Shown piece after piece: positions 22,346-33,290 of a stretch of 64,000 nucleotides of DNA (positions are counted from its first letter, which is position 1; each line of letters opens with the position of its first letter). This stretch comes from Molossus alvarezi (lineage: Eukaryota > Chordata > Mammalia > Chiroptera > Molossidae), in contig CM073897.1 in NCBI GenBank assembly GCA_037176705.1, positions 39,955,488 through 40,019,487 on the forward strand, given 5' to 3'. A model generated the notes under the pieces. The model saw nothing but the letters and a program-made list of their open reading frames with translations, did no database searches and was not told the DNA's origin. A program made the translations under genes and the position numbers.

Positions 22346-25300
22346 ATGGAAATAAATAAGTACATATCAATAATCACCTTAAATGTGAATGCATTGAATG
22401 TCCCATAAAAAGACACAGAGTAACTGATTGGATAAGAAAGCATGACTCATCTATATATTGTTTACAAGAGACCCAACTCACAACAAAAGACTCACATAGA
22501 TTGAAAGTGAAGGGATGGAAAAAAATCTTCCAAGCAAACTGAAAAGAAAAAAACGCTGGGGTAGCAATACTCATATCTGATAAAATAGATTTCAGAATGA
22601 AGGCCATAATTAGATACAAAGAAAGCCACTACATAATATTGAAAGGATCTATCCAACAGGAAGATATAACCTTAACAGACAGATATGCACCCAATATAGG
22701 AGCACCAAAATATATTAAAAAACTTCTGGAGGACTTCGAAGGAGAAATCGACAGCAATACAATCATAGCAGGGGACTTCAACACCCCGCTGACATCGCTG
22801 GATAGATCCTCTAGACAAAAAAATTAGCAAGGAAACAGAGACTCTAAATGAAGCACTAGACCAAATGGATTTAATAGATATCTACAGAGAACTAGACCCC
22901 AAAACTACAGAATTCACATTCTTCTCAAGTGCACATGGGACATTCTCAAAGATAGACCACATGTTAGGGCACAAACTAAGTCTCTACAAATTCAAGAATA
23001 TTGAAATTATATCAAGCATCTTCTCAGATCACAATGGCATGAAACTAGAAATCAATTGCAAGAAGAACATACAAAGACATTTGAACACATGGAAGCTAAA
23101 TAGCAAGTTATTAAACAATTCATGGGTCACCAAGGAGATCAAGGAAGAAATCAAAAACTTCCTGGAAACCAATGAAAATAAAGACACAACAACACAAAAT
23201 CTATGGGATGCAGCGAAAGCAGTTCTGAGAGGGAAGTTCATAGCACTACAGGCCTACCTCAAAAAAGAAGAAAAATCTCTAATAGAGTATCTAACCTCAC
23301 AACTTAAAGAACTAGAGAGCAAACAAAAAGAAAACCCCAGAGCAAGTAGAAGGAAGGAAATAGTAAAGATCAGAGCAGAAATAAATGACATAGAGACAAA
23401 AAAGCAATTCAAAGGATCACTAAAACGAAGACCTGGTTTTTTGAAAAGATAGACAAGATTGATGGACTCTTAGCTAGACTCACCAAGAAACAAAGAGAGA
23501 GAACCCAAATACACAAAATCAGAAATGAAAGAGGAGAGGTAACAACTGACACCACAGAAATACAAAAGATCGTTAACAACTACTAAGAACAAATATATGG
23601 CAACAAATTCGACAATCTAAGCAAAATGGACAACTTTCTAGAAACACATAGTCTCCCAAAACTAGATCAGGAAGAGATAGAAGACTTGAACAGACCAATA
23701 ACAACAGAAGAAATTGAAGAGGTAATCAAGACTCTCCCAGCAAACAAAAGCCCAGACCCGGATGGCTTCATGGGGGAGTTTTACCGAACATTCAAAGAAG
23801 AATTAATACCCATTCTCCTCAAACTAGTTCAAAAAATACAAGAAGAAGGAAGACTTCCAAACTCGTTTTATGAAGCCAGCATAATTCTAACTCCAAAACC
23901 AGAAAAAGACACAACAAAGAAAGAAAACTACAGGCCAATATCCCTGATGAACATAGGATGCCAAAATCCTGAACAAAATACTAGCAAATCAGCTCCATCA
24001 ATACACCAAAAAAATTATCCACCATGACAAGTGGGATTCATCCCAGGGATGCAAGGCTGGTACAATATTCACAAATCCATAAACGTAATACACCACATAA
24101 ATAAAATGAAGAATAAAAACCACATGATAATATCAATAGATGCTGAAAAAGCCTTCGACAAAATCCAGCATCCATTTCTGATAAAAACGCTCAGCAGTGT
24201 GGGAATACAGGGATCATATCTGGACATAATAAATGCCATATATGAAAGACCTACAGCCAACATCATACTCAATGGGCAAAAACTAAAAGCATTTCCCTTA
24301 AGAACAGGAACAAGGCAAGGATGGCCACTTTCACCACTCTTATTTAACATAGTACTGGAAATCTTAGCCACAGCAATCAGACAGGAAGAAACAATAAAAG
24401 GGATCCAAATTGGAAAGGAGGAAGTAAAATTGTCATTATTTGCAGATGACATGATACTGTACATAGATAACCCCAAAGAGTCCATCAAAAGTTTACTAGA
24501 CTTAATAAATGAATTTGGCAACGTAGCAGGATACAAAAATAATGTCAAGAAATCTATGGCATTCTTATACATCAATGATGAACTAACAGAAAGAGAAACT
24601 AAGCAAACAATCCCATTTACCATTGCAGCAAAAAAATTAAGATACCTAGGAATAAACTTAACCAAAGAAATAAAGGACCTATTTGCAGAAAACTACAGGT
24701 CATTGAAAAAAGAAATAGAGGAAGATATAAAAAAGTGGAAGCACATACCCTGTTCATGGATTGGGAGAATTAACATCATTAAAATGTCCATATTACCCAA
24801 AGCAATCTATAGATTCAACACAATCCCCATCAAAATACCAACGGCATACTTCACAGAATTAGAACAATTATTTCAAAAGTTCATATGGAACCAAAAAAGG
24901 CCTTGAATAACCACAGCAATCTTGAAAAGGAAGAACAAAGTTGGAGTGATCACAATACCAGATTTCAGGTTATACTACAAAGCCACTGTAATCAAAACAG
25001 CCTGGTACTGGCACAAGAACCGGCATATAGACCAGTGGAACAGAACAGAGAACCCAGAAATGGACCCAAGGCAATATGCTCAATTAATATTTGACAAAGT
25101 GGCAAGAGCATACAGTGGAGTAAGGACAGCCTCTTTAATAAATGGTGCTGGGAAAATTGGACAACTACTTGGAGAAAAATGAAACTAGACCATCAACTTA
25201 CACCCTACATGAGAATAAACTCAAAATGGATAAAAGACTTAATGTAACTCATGAATCCATAAAAATCCTAGAAGAGACTGTAGGCAACAAAATTTCAGAC

Positions 25301-26165
25301 ATCATACGCAGCAGAAGTTTTACTGACACATCACCTAAGGCAATAGAAACAAAGGAGAAAATGAACACATGGGACTACATCAAACTCAAAATCTTTTGCA
25401 CAGCGTAAGATACACTCATCAAAACAGAAAGGCTACCCACTGTATGGGAGAGCATAATTGCCAATGATATATCAGATAAGGGGTTAATTTCCAATACATA
25501 TAGAGTGCTCATACAACTCCACAAAAGGAAGACAAAGAACCAAATTAAAAAATGGGCGGAGGAACTAAATAGACACCTCTCCAAACAGGACATACAAATG
25601 GCTAAGAGACATATGAAGAAATACTCATCATCACTAATCATCAGAGAGATGCAAATTAAAACAACAATGAGGTATCACCTCACACCTGTCAGAATGGACA
25701 CCATCAGTAAATCATCAAACAACATGTGTTTGCAAGGGTGTGGAGAAAAGGGGACTCTAGTGCACTGCTGGTGGGAATGCAGACTGGTGCAGTCACTATG
25801 GAAAACATTATGGTGTTACCTCAAAAAATTAAAAATTGAACTTCCATTTGACCCAGTGATCCCACTTCTAGGAATATACCCAAGAAGCCTAAAACACCAA
25901 TCAGAAAGAATATATGTACCCCCATGTTTGTAACAGCACTATTTACAATAGCTAAGATCTGGAAACAGCCCAAGTGTCCATCAGTAGACGAATGGATAAA
26001 AAGAGCTGTGATACATATACACAATGGAGTACTACGCAGCTGTAAGAAAGAAAGACCTCTTATCGTTTGAGACTACATGGAGAACCTGAAAGTATCATCC
26101 TAAGTGAAACAAGCCAAACAGAGAAAGACAAATTTCATATGATCTCACTTATTTGTGGAATATAA
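22346..26165 (+). pseudogene. LINE-1 ORF2 (endonuclease/reverse transcriptase), broken
   Basis: The ATG at 22346 begins MEINKYISIITLNVNALN, the start of the apurinic-like endonuclease. Catalytic landmarks survive: QET with Glu at 22468-22470, GDFN at 22771-22782, and SDH at 23024-23032. The reverse transcriptase domain has [32 protein letters not shown] and the catalytic FADD at 24439-24450. The C-terminal segment keeps HCWWEC (25763-25780) and PFDPVIPLLGIYP. Lesions seen: a frameshift near 22400, a stop at 22541-22543 (tga), a frameshift in the A run at about 22820, further shifts near 23420-23600 and 23960-24030, a stop at 24904-24906, and shifts near 25140 and 25900. About 1270 codons overall, normal for L1. 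No active product is expected. Confidence 0.95.
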
Positions 26166-26484
26166 TGAACATAACAGTCTGAGGAAGGGGGTAGTCCCAG
26201 AGACGCGGAAGTGGGATACAGACTGACAATCCCCTAAATAGGGGGCTGGTGGGGAAGGGATAAACCACAGAACTTATATGCATGTATGCATGAACAGTGG
26301 ACATGGACAACAAACTGGGGAAAGGGTAGGGAGGGAGGAGGAGGGGGGAATCAGTGGGGGAAAAAGGAGAAACATCTGTAACAAAAATTAATTAATAAAA
26401 AAATAATAATATTAATAATAAAAAATAAATAAATAAATAAATAAATAAGCCCAGGCAGTCTCTTAAAAAAAAAAAAATGTTACT
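26166..26484 (+). other. LINE-1 3'UTR, first tail and probable 3' transduction
   Basis: After the ORF2 stop comes a G-rich 3'UTR (gggtagggagggaggaggag). A first A-rich tail of (AAAT)n units follows at about 26395-26448, then about 16 non-L1 bases (gcccaggcagtctctt, 26449-26464), then a second pure A run (26465-26477) that abuts the target duplication. An A-tail, unique bases, A-tail order inside the duplication is the standard signature of 3' transduction, in which transcription ran past the weak L1 signal into source-locus flank. Confidence 0.75.
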
Positions 26485-26754
26485 CGCCCTGGCCAGTTTG
26501 GCTCAGTAGTTAGAATACTGTCCTGAAGACCGAAAGGTCATGGGTTCGATTCCTGGTTGGGGGCAGGTTACCTGGGTTGCAGATTTGATCCCCTGCCCTG
26601 GTCAGGGTTGTGTGGGAGGCAACCAGTTGATGTGTCTCTCTCACATCAATGTTTCTCTGTATCTCTCCCTATTCCCCCTTCCACTCTGTCTAAAAATTCC
26701 ATGAAAAAAATATCCTTGAATGAGGATTAACAAAACAAACAAAAAGATGTTACT
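26477..26754 (+). mobile_element. VES-type bat SINE at the L1 target site
   Basis: Hairpin-tail SINE at 26485-26746: head cgccctggccagtttggctc, B box tgggttcgattcctgg, tail tatccttgaatgaggatt and an A-rich end. It starts directly after the L1 3' duplication and is followed by another ATGTTACT (26747-26754), so ATGTTACT occurs three times around the two elements. Confidence 0.95.
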
Positions 26755-27458
26755 GTAGCTATTTGCTTGGCCATGTCCCGAGTTTAGAATTATTCATTAT
26801 GTAAGGTAGAAACAAAGGGGAAAAAAAAGGAATTCAGGTGAGGGATGGGACCATCACTGTTAAAAAAGGAGACAATAATAATTACAAATCTGTTAATTAA
26901 CTTCATTTTATTTTGTATAATTTTGAAATGTTTCAAATATTTATAAAAGAACATGAATACATGCACTGTAAATACCTATTAGTCAAGAAGTATTTCTTTC
27001 TTTCTATAAAATATAGTATTGTTACCTTCTTTTGATATCATCAACAAAATTGGAAAGTCTTATTTTTTAAATTGATGATTTATCTAACTAAATCTCCTGG
27101 AGTCTAAGTCTTTAACTGCCAATTACGCCATCTTTCACATTATTATAAATTTTTAACTATAATTAAAGGCATAGAAATCCAGTTTGGTTATTATTAAGTT
27201 ATTAGTCTGGCATAAAAAAAGTATTGCATAGTTATTGTTCATTATTACGTTTTATCGAAAATAATAAAAATTACTTACATAATGGATGTTTTAGTGCTGG
27301 AAACATTTTATTGATCTTCTGTTCTTTGTTATACTATAAGAAAACCTAAAATGTGTATCACGCTCATCAGGAAATTCTAATTTAATTTCTAACCTTCATA
27401 ATTTTATTTTGTATAACAGTTCTCCCATTGGCTAAGTTGACAGTTAAAATGAAATATC
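26755..27458. other. Unannotated AT-rich sequence
   Basis: AT-rich, no recognised gene or repeat. Confidence 0.4.
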
Positions 27459-27675
27459 CCACCTGGTTGGTGTGGCTAAGTGGTTGAGCATTTACCCCTG
27501 CACCAAGATATCACTGGTTCGACTCAGGGATATGCCAGGGTTGTGGGCCCAATCCCCAGTTGGAGGCATGCAGGAGGTGGCTAATCGATGTTCTCTCTCA
27601 TCGATGTTTCTGTCTCTCTCTTTGCTCCCTTCCTCTTTCTCTAAAAATCAATAAAGAAAAAAATTTTTAATTAAA
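27459..27675 (+). mobile_element. VES-type bat SINE, CAATAAA-tail type
   Basis: Head cccacctggttggtgtggct, B box actggttcgactcaggg (shortened), gcatgcaggaggtggc, cgatgttctctctcatcgat, and tail aaaaatcaataaagaa. Confidence 0.93.
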
Positions 27676-27853
27676 TATACCTGCATATATTTATTGAATG
27701 GCATTGGCATCCCATGGAGTGGTCTGTTCCCTGGGAATAAGACTGACCTTGTATGTAAGCAGAAGTGACAGTGTCTGCAGTTTCAGTAATACCAAGACCT
27801 GCATAGCCTCCCCACCACCAAGTGCCCAACTGATAGACTCAAATAATACCGCC

Positions 27854-28132
27854 AAGATGTGTGTGTGTGTGTGTGTGTTTGGTTTTATCCTCACCGGAGT
27901 ATATCTTTGCATTTACCTTTAGATAGAGGGAGAGGGAGAGAGGGAGGAAGGAAGAGAGAGAGGAACATCGATGTGAGAGAGACACATCAAGTGGTTGCCA
28001 CCCACAGGACCCTAACCAGAGCCGGGGACAAACCGCAACCAAGGTACGTGCCCTTAGTGGGAACAGAACCAGGGACTCTCTGGTCCTCAGGCCGACGCTT
28101 CACTGAGCCAAACCAGCCAGGGCAAGATGTGT
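27854..28132 (-). mobile_element. VES-type bat SINE, hairpin-tail type
   Basis: Minus-strand copy at about 27881-28123 ending on the + strand as gagccaaaccagccagggc. Flanking aagatgtgt occurs at 27854-27862 and 28124-28132. A (GT)n array of about 22 bases (27858-27879) lies between the upstream duplication and the SINE tail, so tail or target slippage has occurred. Confidence 0.93.
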
Positions 28133-28869
28133 ATATATTTTTATTTAATCATCCATTTACACATATATTAAGTTACATGAGCTCCATAAAAGAATACTGT
28201 GAAATATTGGGAAGGTAATAAGTTAACCCAAAAGCACAGTTCATCAACCAGAGAGCCAGGACTGTAATTTAAGTAGTAAATACTGAAACCATAACACAAA
28301 ACTTCATCTTCTAACTTCAGATTCTGTGTCTTCTATTTTAAATCTTATGAAAGTTTTTCAGAGGAACTCATTATGATAAATAACTTTATTATATAATAAA
28401 CCCATAAAACTGGCTGAAGAAAAATAAATTTTAAGTTAAAAGTCTTAATTTAAGTACTTGGTATTAAAGAGAATATTTAGTTAGCTAAACAAGTAATCTT
28501 GATAGAAAGTAAACATACTAATTAAAATAAGAGTAAACGTAGTTCACACATATTCAGTCAAAAGATGTTTTTAAGAAAAATATTAAATTCCATTGAGATT
28601 ATGGTGAACCTGATACACTGATATATTCCTGGGAGAATTTTCTTTTGGCAAAACATTTATAAAGCACTAGGTAATATCTGTGTGTTTACAGCGTCCTCAA
28701 ATATATTCTGTAGAAATAATGCAAATATAGGTCAAGTTCATGTTTATCATCATGTACTGCTAGTAACAATGGTTAGATAATGGAAGTAATCACAGCCTTC
28801 AAAAACTGAAATATAATAAATTATTTCTAGTCTATGAAATAATATGCTTTTATTCAAATGGCAATTGTG
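28133..28869. other. Unannotated AT-rich sequence
   Basis: AT-rich, no recognised feature. Confidence 0.4.
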
Positions 28870-29165
28870 ATAAAGGCGTGCACCATTTAACATCAGGGAT
28901 ACATTCTGAGAAATGTGCTGTTAAGTGAGTTCATTGTTGTGTGAACATCACAGATGCTCTTGCAAAAACCTAGGCCATCTGGTGTAGCCCGCTGCTCCTA
29001 GACCACAAACCTGTACAGTACGTTACTGAGCAAAACAAAGTGTGGTCAAATCCAGCACAAGAGAAAATGATGCAGTCAAGGTGCACGGTGAACACGTGAT
29101 GCATGAATGAAGCTGCTGTTGGACTAAATTCACTGCTTTGCAGCCAAGTTTTTTTGTAAGTAGAA
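28870..29165 (-). mobile_element. DNA-transposon remnant, probably Tigger-type
   Basis: gtgcaccatttaacatcagg, gatacattctgagaaatgtg, gttgtgtgaacatcacagat, then cctgtacagtacgttactga resembles, in reverse, an old mammalian nonautonomous element whose terminal region reads 'cattctgagaaatgcgtcgtta'. I recall it as Tigger-related (Tigger3/Golem group). No transposase remains. Confidence 0.5.
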
Positions 29166-29358
29166 AGAGTAGACTCTGGAATAATAAAGAAAGTGTAGTA
29201 TAGTAAATGCAGAAACCAGTAGCATAGTCATTTGTTATCATTATCAAGTACTCTGGACTATACATAATTATATATAATATACTTTTATATGAGTGGGATC
29301 ACAGTGGGTTTATCTACAAGACTGTCAGCAGACACATGAGGAATGTGTTGTGTGGTGT

Positions 29359-30340
29359 TGTTGTCAGTGGAAATGGGGTTCTTGGGGTACTTCAAGGAAA
29401 AGCATTTTCTAGGACCCACAAGAGAAGATGATTTATTTGGGAAGCCAAATTAAAGCACCTCCCTGATATCCCATCTCTGTCCTTCTTACAATGGAAAATC
29501 GGGGCCAGCCCTGGCCAGTTTAACCTGGCTCAGCGGTTAAAGCATTGGCCTGCGAACCAGGAAGTCCCAGGTTAGATTCTGGACAAAGGCACATACCTCG
29601 GTTGCAGTTTGTCCCTGGCCCCTTACTCACTCTCTCCCTCCCGCTCTGTCTGAAGATAAATGTAAAAAAAAATTCCTCAGGTGAGGATTGAAAAAGAAAG
29701 AAAAGAAAATCAGGGCTAGAAATAGAGTCAATATCCTGATTAAATGTGTCCTATTAATGTGTCATATTAAAGCTCAGTTAGTCCAGTATCCGGAGAGCTT
29801 AGTGTGTGCTCTCAGCTGCACTCCGTTGCTTTGCTGCTGTACCCAGCCTCCTGCCTGGAGCCTGGGGCCCCATGGCTACAGAGAGAAAAAGCAAACTCAC
29901 AGGGCAAGTGTGAATCAGAGAGAGCGAGAGACAGCCCGCAAGAGAGCATGCTTTTTTTCCCCCTGGGGTTTAGCCAGGAGTCTGCTCAAAACAACTAATA
30001 AACTTCCCCAAACTCTGCAGGCTTGAACTGGAGTTCACCCCCTGGCCAAGGGTCTTTCTCCTGCCAGACCTCTGTGGTCCAGCACCTCCCCTGCACCATT
30101 TCATTTTAACTTTACTGAGCATATCCCCCTGCTCCCATTCCACACACACAACCAGGTGCTGGAGGGGGAAGGAAGGGGTGTTAACCCCTTGGGAGCAATA
30201 ATGCTGTGATTTCTTGGGGTGCGAAGCTGTAGCTTCCTCGTGAAGAAAACAAGCTTGTGCTTCCCAGTTGAATGTGTTCAACACTGTCTGACTCTCCCTT
30301 CGCTCTCTCCCTTGTAATAACTAGCTAGGGATGGTACCAT
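29359..30340 (+). mobile_element. LTR-like unit, copy A (split by a SINE)
   Basis: One of three copies of a ~0.7 kb family in this window. It starts TGTTGTCAGTGG and shares gggttcttgg near its start. The 3' half shares agctgtagcttcct(c/g)gtgaag and ggtgttaaccccttgggagc with copy B, and ends near aataactagctagg. It holds cagcacctcccctgcacc and an AATAAA (29997-30002). TG start, size, a central polyadenylation-like signal and no coding sequence fit a solitary LTR, probably from an endogenous retrovirus. The SINE at 29.5 kb splits it. Class not determined. Confidence 0.65.
29495..29715 (+). mobile_element. VES-type bat SINE with body deletion
   Basis: SINE at about 29507-29704, head agccctggccagtttaacct (with a small insertion before ggctcagcgg), linker acctcggttgcagtttgtcc, then a direct jump to ctctccctcccgctctgtc, so the ATCGATG block is missing. 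The tail hairpin ttcctcaggtgaggattg is kept. The flanks aaaatcggggc and aaaatcagggc are the duplicated target. Confidence 0.92.
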
Positions 30341-30930
30341 TATGACTGCTATGACCCCAGTGAACACGTTTTCGGCTCCATTGTAACCTTACGGGGCCAC
30401 CATTGTATAGGTGGTTTGTTGTTGGCCAAAAGGCCATTCTGCAGTGCACATGTGTACTGTGAAACAACATAGAGGTGTTTACGAAATAATGTAAATAGGA
30501 CAAAAACAGGCGTGCGTGTTCATTAGGACTACCATATTGCAAAATCAAATGCAAACATACTATTAAAATATAGAAAGACCATTAGGGTTTCTCTTAAGCT
30601 AGTTGGGGGTTATAGGTATCTTTTCCTATTTTCCAAACTTTTGTATTATTAAAAAGTGTTTAAAGGTGGATAGAATAATCTACATTACCGTGAAGATATT
30701 ACCTGGGTTTCCTCTTTGACTCTGCTCTCTCTTCACCCCCAATATCAAAACATCATTAGATGTGGACACGCCTGCCTGACCCAGAGCTCCCCAGTTCATG
30801 TGTTGCACTCCATGTTTTTTGCCACCCCTCAAGAGCAGACGACCGATATTGCTCGTTTCGATTGTATGTAATATGACCACCTTTTCCCAAGGTCAATTCC
30901 AGCCTGTCTTCCTTGTACATATTTTGCTTT
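30341..30930. other. Unannotated sequence
   Basis: Ordinary complexity. Short open frames only. Confidence 0.4.
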
Positions 30931-31551
30931 CCTGCCACAGAGAAAATTATTTTCATCCCTCACTGGATCATGCTTCTATCACCTCCGAGCCCTCCTCTGT
31001 CCCTCCTCTCTTCCCCTCACAACTCACTTAAGCATTATCAAGGCTCCTTCCCGGAATCTTTCAGTGGCTCCTCTTCTCTACTTCTAATTTCTGGAGTGTC
31101 TGCAATTGTCAGTCTTGGGCTCTCTTACCTTTTCCATCTTTTCTCCCTTCTTCATTGATTTCCCCCCAGTTTTATAGCGTTGTGTTTCATCTCAATTCCA
31201 TTGATACTTAAATTTATCTCCAGCCCCAACCTGTCACTTATGCCACAGACTTGAACGTATCCCTGCCTCCTGGACACCTCAGCATATCGTAGGCATTTTC
31301 AACATTTCACGTCTAAAAAGAACTCACTTCCCGCCCGGTCATCTATGAGCCACTTCTCTCTTATTCTCCGTTTCTGTAGATCACATCATGGTTCATCCAG
31401 CTGCTCAGGCTGATGGCATTCTTGTATCTTTGCTTTCATTACAAATCAACCTCCAATCTACCAACAAATAATTGTGACTTCTAATTTCAAATATATCTCA
31501 TTTTGATCACTTCTTGACAGATTCACAGTAATCACTCTTTTGTAAGCCATC

Positions 31552-31788
31552 AACATTTCTTTTCATTTTTTTCTTTTCTTTATTGATTTCAGAGAGAGAG
31601 GAAAGAAGGAGAGAGAGATGAAAACATTGATGAGAAAAAACATCAATTGGCCGCCTCCTGCATGCCCCCCACTGGGGATTTGGTCCACAACCTGGGCATG
31701 TGCCCTGACCAGGAATTGAACTGGTGACCTTCTGGTACATGGGTTGATGCTCAACCACTGAGCCACACTGGCCAGGCAACATTTCTTT
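31552..31788 (-). mobile_element. VES-type bat SINE with 11-bp duplication
   Basis: Minus-strand SINE at 31563-31777 with the tctttattgatttcagagag tail (CAATAAA type) and the + strand end gagccacactggccaggc. Identical aacatttcttt lies at 31552-31562 and 31778-31788. It is nested in the L2. Confidence 0.96.
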
Positions 31789-31982
31789 CCTTGTCTAATG
31801 CAGTAAGCCCCCAAATTACCTCCCTGCTTCCACTTTTTCCCCTTCTCTCCTCTAGTCTCATGTATCACTGAGAGGGCTCTTCTTAAACAGTAAAGATGAT
31901 TATTTCACTCACCAGCTTCAAACCTGCTAATGACTTCCTTTGACACTTGGATCAAAATCTGGACTGTTACCATGGTAAACAA

Positions 31983-32090
31983 GGATCTAACTTCTTCGGA
32001 TAAAACTTTATTTCAAAAGAGAAACTAACCATGAAAGTTTAGCATATTAGGTAGGATTCTTTATATGTAAATGATCATAATGGGATCTAA
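31983..32090. repeat. Dispersed ~85-bp repeat, copy 1
   Basis: Contains aaagagaaactaaccatgaa, agtttagcatatta and ggattctttatatgtaaatg, nearly identical to copy 2 about 1.2 kb downstream. It interrupts the L2 and is bounded by ggatctaa at 31983-31990 and 32083-32090; the similarity of the flanks may run to 16 bp (ggatctaacttcttcgg against ggatctaattttttgg). I cannot name the family. Confidence 0.6.
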
Positions 32091-32339
32091 TTTTTTGGTA
32101 CCCATTTATCTCTCTGATCTCACGCCCTACCACTCAGTCCCCCTTCCCTGGGCTCCAGCAGCCAGGCTCTTGCATTCCTAGCACCGATCAAGTTCTTGTC
32201 TGTCCCAAAGCCTTTATTATTGGTCCTTCCTCTCTCTGGGATTGTGTCCCCACCTCTGGGCAGTTCTTACTCCTTCATATCATGCTAGTCTCTTTAAATG
32301 ATCACTTCTGAGGTTCTCTTTGTCTCTTCCCTCTAGAAA

Positions 32340-32366
32340 ACAACAACAACAACAACAACAATAACA
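32340..32366. repeat. (AAC)n microsatellite
   Basis: acaacaacaacaacaacaac with one interruption. Confidence 0.85.
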
Positions 32367-32475
32367 AGTATCTGTTTGATTGTCTTCCTAGAGTTAAAAT
32401 GCATGCCTTATGAAGTCAGGAATTTTTGTTTTTATTCACTGATAAATCCCAAAAACCCCTATTGTTCAGCAATAT

Positions 32476-33177
32476 GGGTTAAGGAAACAAAAACATTTTA
32501 CCATTATAAATTATGCTGTTTGTTTATTTTATTTGCTTATCTCCTTCATTAGAATGCAAGTTTTTGTCTATTCATATGTACAGTCCCAGTGCCCACCGGC
32601 ATATCAAAAATAGTATCTCAAATTATATTTCTTAAAATAATAAATAAATGGCCATTTCTCCATTTCTTCATTCCTTTCAGTATTCCTAAAGTTAAAGGTA
32701 TGTTACCTTTGTATGTTGGCATGCAGTTGAATATTTTTTTAACTTTTTGGCAAAACTATTTCTCAGCTGTTAACTACATTGATAATACTAAAAAGGGGAT
32801 GGGAGCTTGAGAGGCAAAATCTGTTGATATCTTTGAATGTTTTCTACTTCTCATGGACAGATATATAGAAAAAGACTGAACCCAAAATAGATGCTCCATA
32901 CCATGTCTGCCAATTGTCCTTGATCATAACATGTCCTTCATTTCTTATTTAAAGTTATCACTGTCTCTTACCAAAGAATAGCTTCTTATTTATTTTAAGT
33001 GAGACATATTTACAATTTATTATAAATGGGAAATTTCAAAATGCTGAATTATAAAATTGAAGTGATAAGAAGTTTCTACACGTCAGAGTAATACTCTTAA
33101 AATTTCTGAACTACCCACTTGCAAGTGTTTGTTTCTTATGTCCAGATCTAATGACTCATTTTTCATTAAATTATTTA
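32476..33177. other. Unannotated AT-rich sequence
   Basis: AT-rich, no recognised feature. Confidence 0.4.
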
Positions 33178-33290
33178 AATAAAATTTTATTTGGAAAGAG
33201 AAACTAACCATGAAAGTTTAGCATATTACATAGAATTCTTTATATATAAATTATCATAAATTCTTTATATATAAATTATCATAAATGGGG
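33178..33290. repeat. Dispersed ~85-bp repeat, copy 2, with internal duplication
   Basis: Shares aaagagaaactaaccatgaa and agtttagcatatta with the 32.0 kb copy. It also carries a 24-bp tandem duplication: ttctttatatataaattatc followed by ataa occurs twice in a row between 33237 and 33285. Confidence 0.65.

Larger units (their letters stand above)
20213..26484 (+). mobile_element. Full-length LINE-1 with target-site duplication
   Basis: A complete L1 body at 20225-26472 (about 6.25 kb): GC-rich 5'UTR, ORF1, inter-ORF spacer, ORF2, G-rich 3'UTR and A-rich tail. The 12-bp direct repeat AAAAATGTTACT occurs at 20213-20224 and 26473-26484, the expected target duplication. Both ORFs carry frameshifts and stops, so it is no longer autonomous, but the structure, CpG-rich 5'UTR and intact duplication suggest a fairly recent insertion. 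L1 copies itself by target-primed reverse transcription and also mobilises SINEs in trans. Confidence 0.97.
30931..32475 (+). mobile_element. Long L2 LINE segment with nested insertions
   Basis: L2-like pieces in order on the + strand: cttcccggaatctttcagtg, ctgcctcctggacacctcag, gtaagcccccaaattacctc, gagggctcttcttaaacagt, accagcttcaaacctgctaa, ctgatctcacgccctaccac, acctctgggcagttcttact, then gttaaaatgcatgccttatg. It is interrupted by a SINE (31.56-31.78 kb) and by a ~85-bp insert near 31.99-32.08 kb. An (AAC)n microsatellite lies at 32340-32365. Confidence 0.7.

Noticed and set aside
24069..24665. 198-codon minus-strand frame
   Set aside because: Shadow of the L1 ORF2 reverse transcriptase on the opposite strand.
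29359..30340. Retroviral coding region beside the LTR-like units
   Set aside because: No gag, pol or env-like frame lies next to any of the three copies; they appear solitary.
30931..31158. Signal-peptide-like hydrophobic frames
   Set aside because: They fall in L2-derived pyrimidine-rich sequence without family resemblance.
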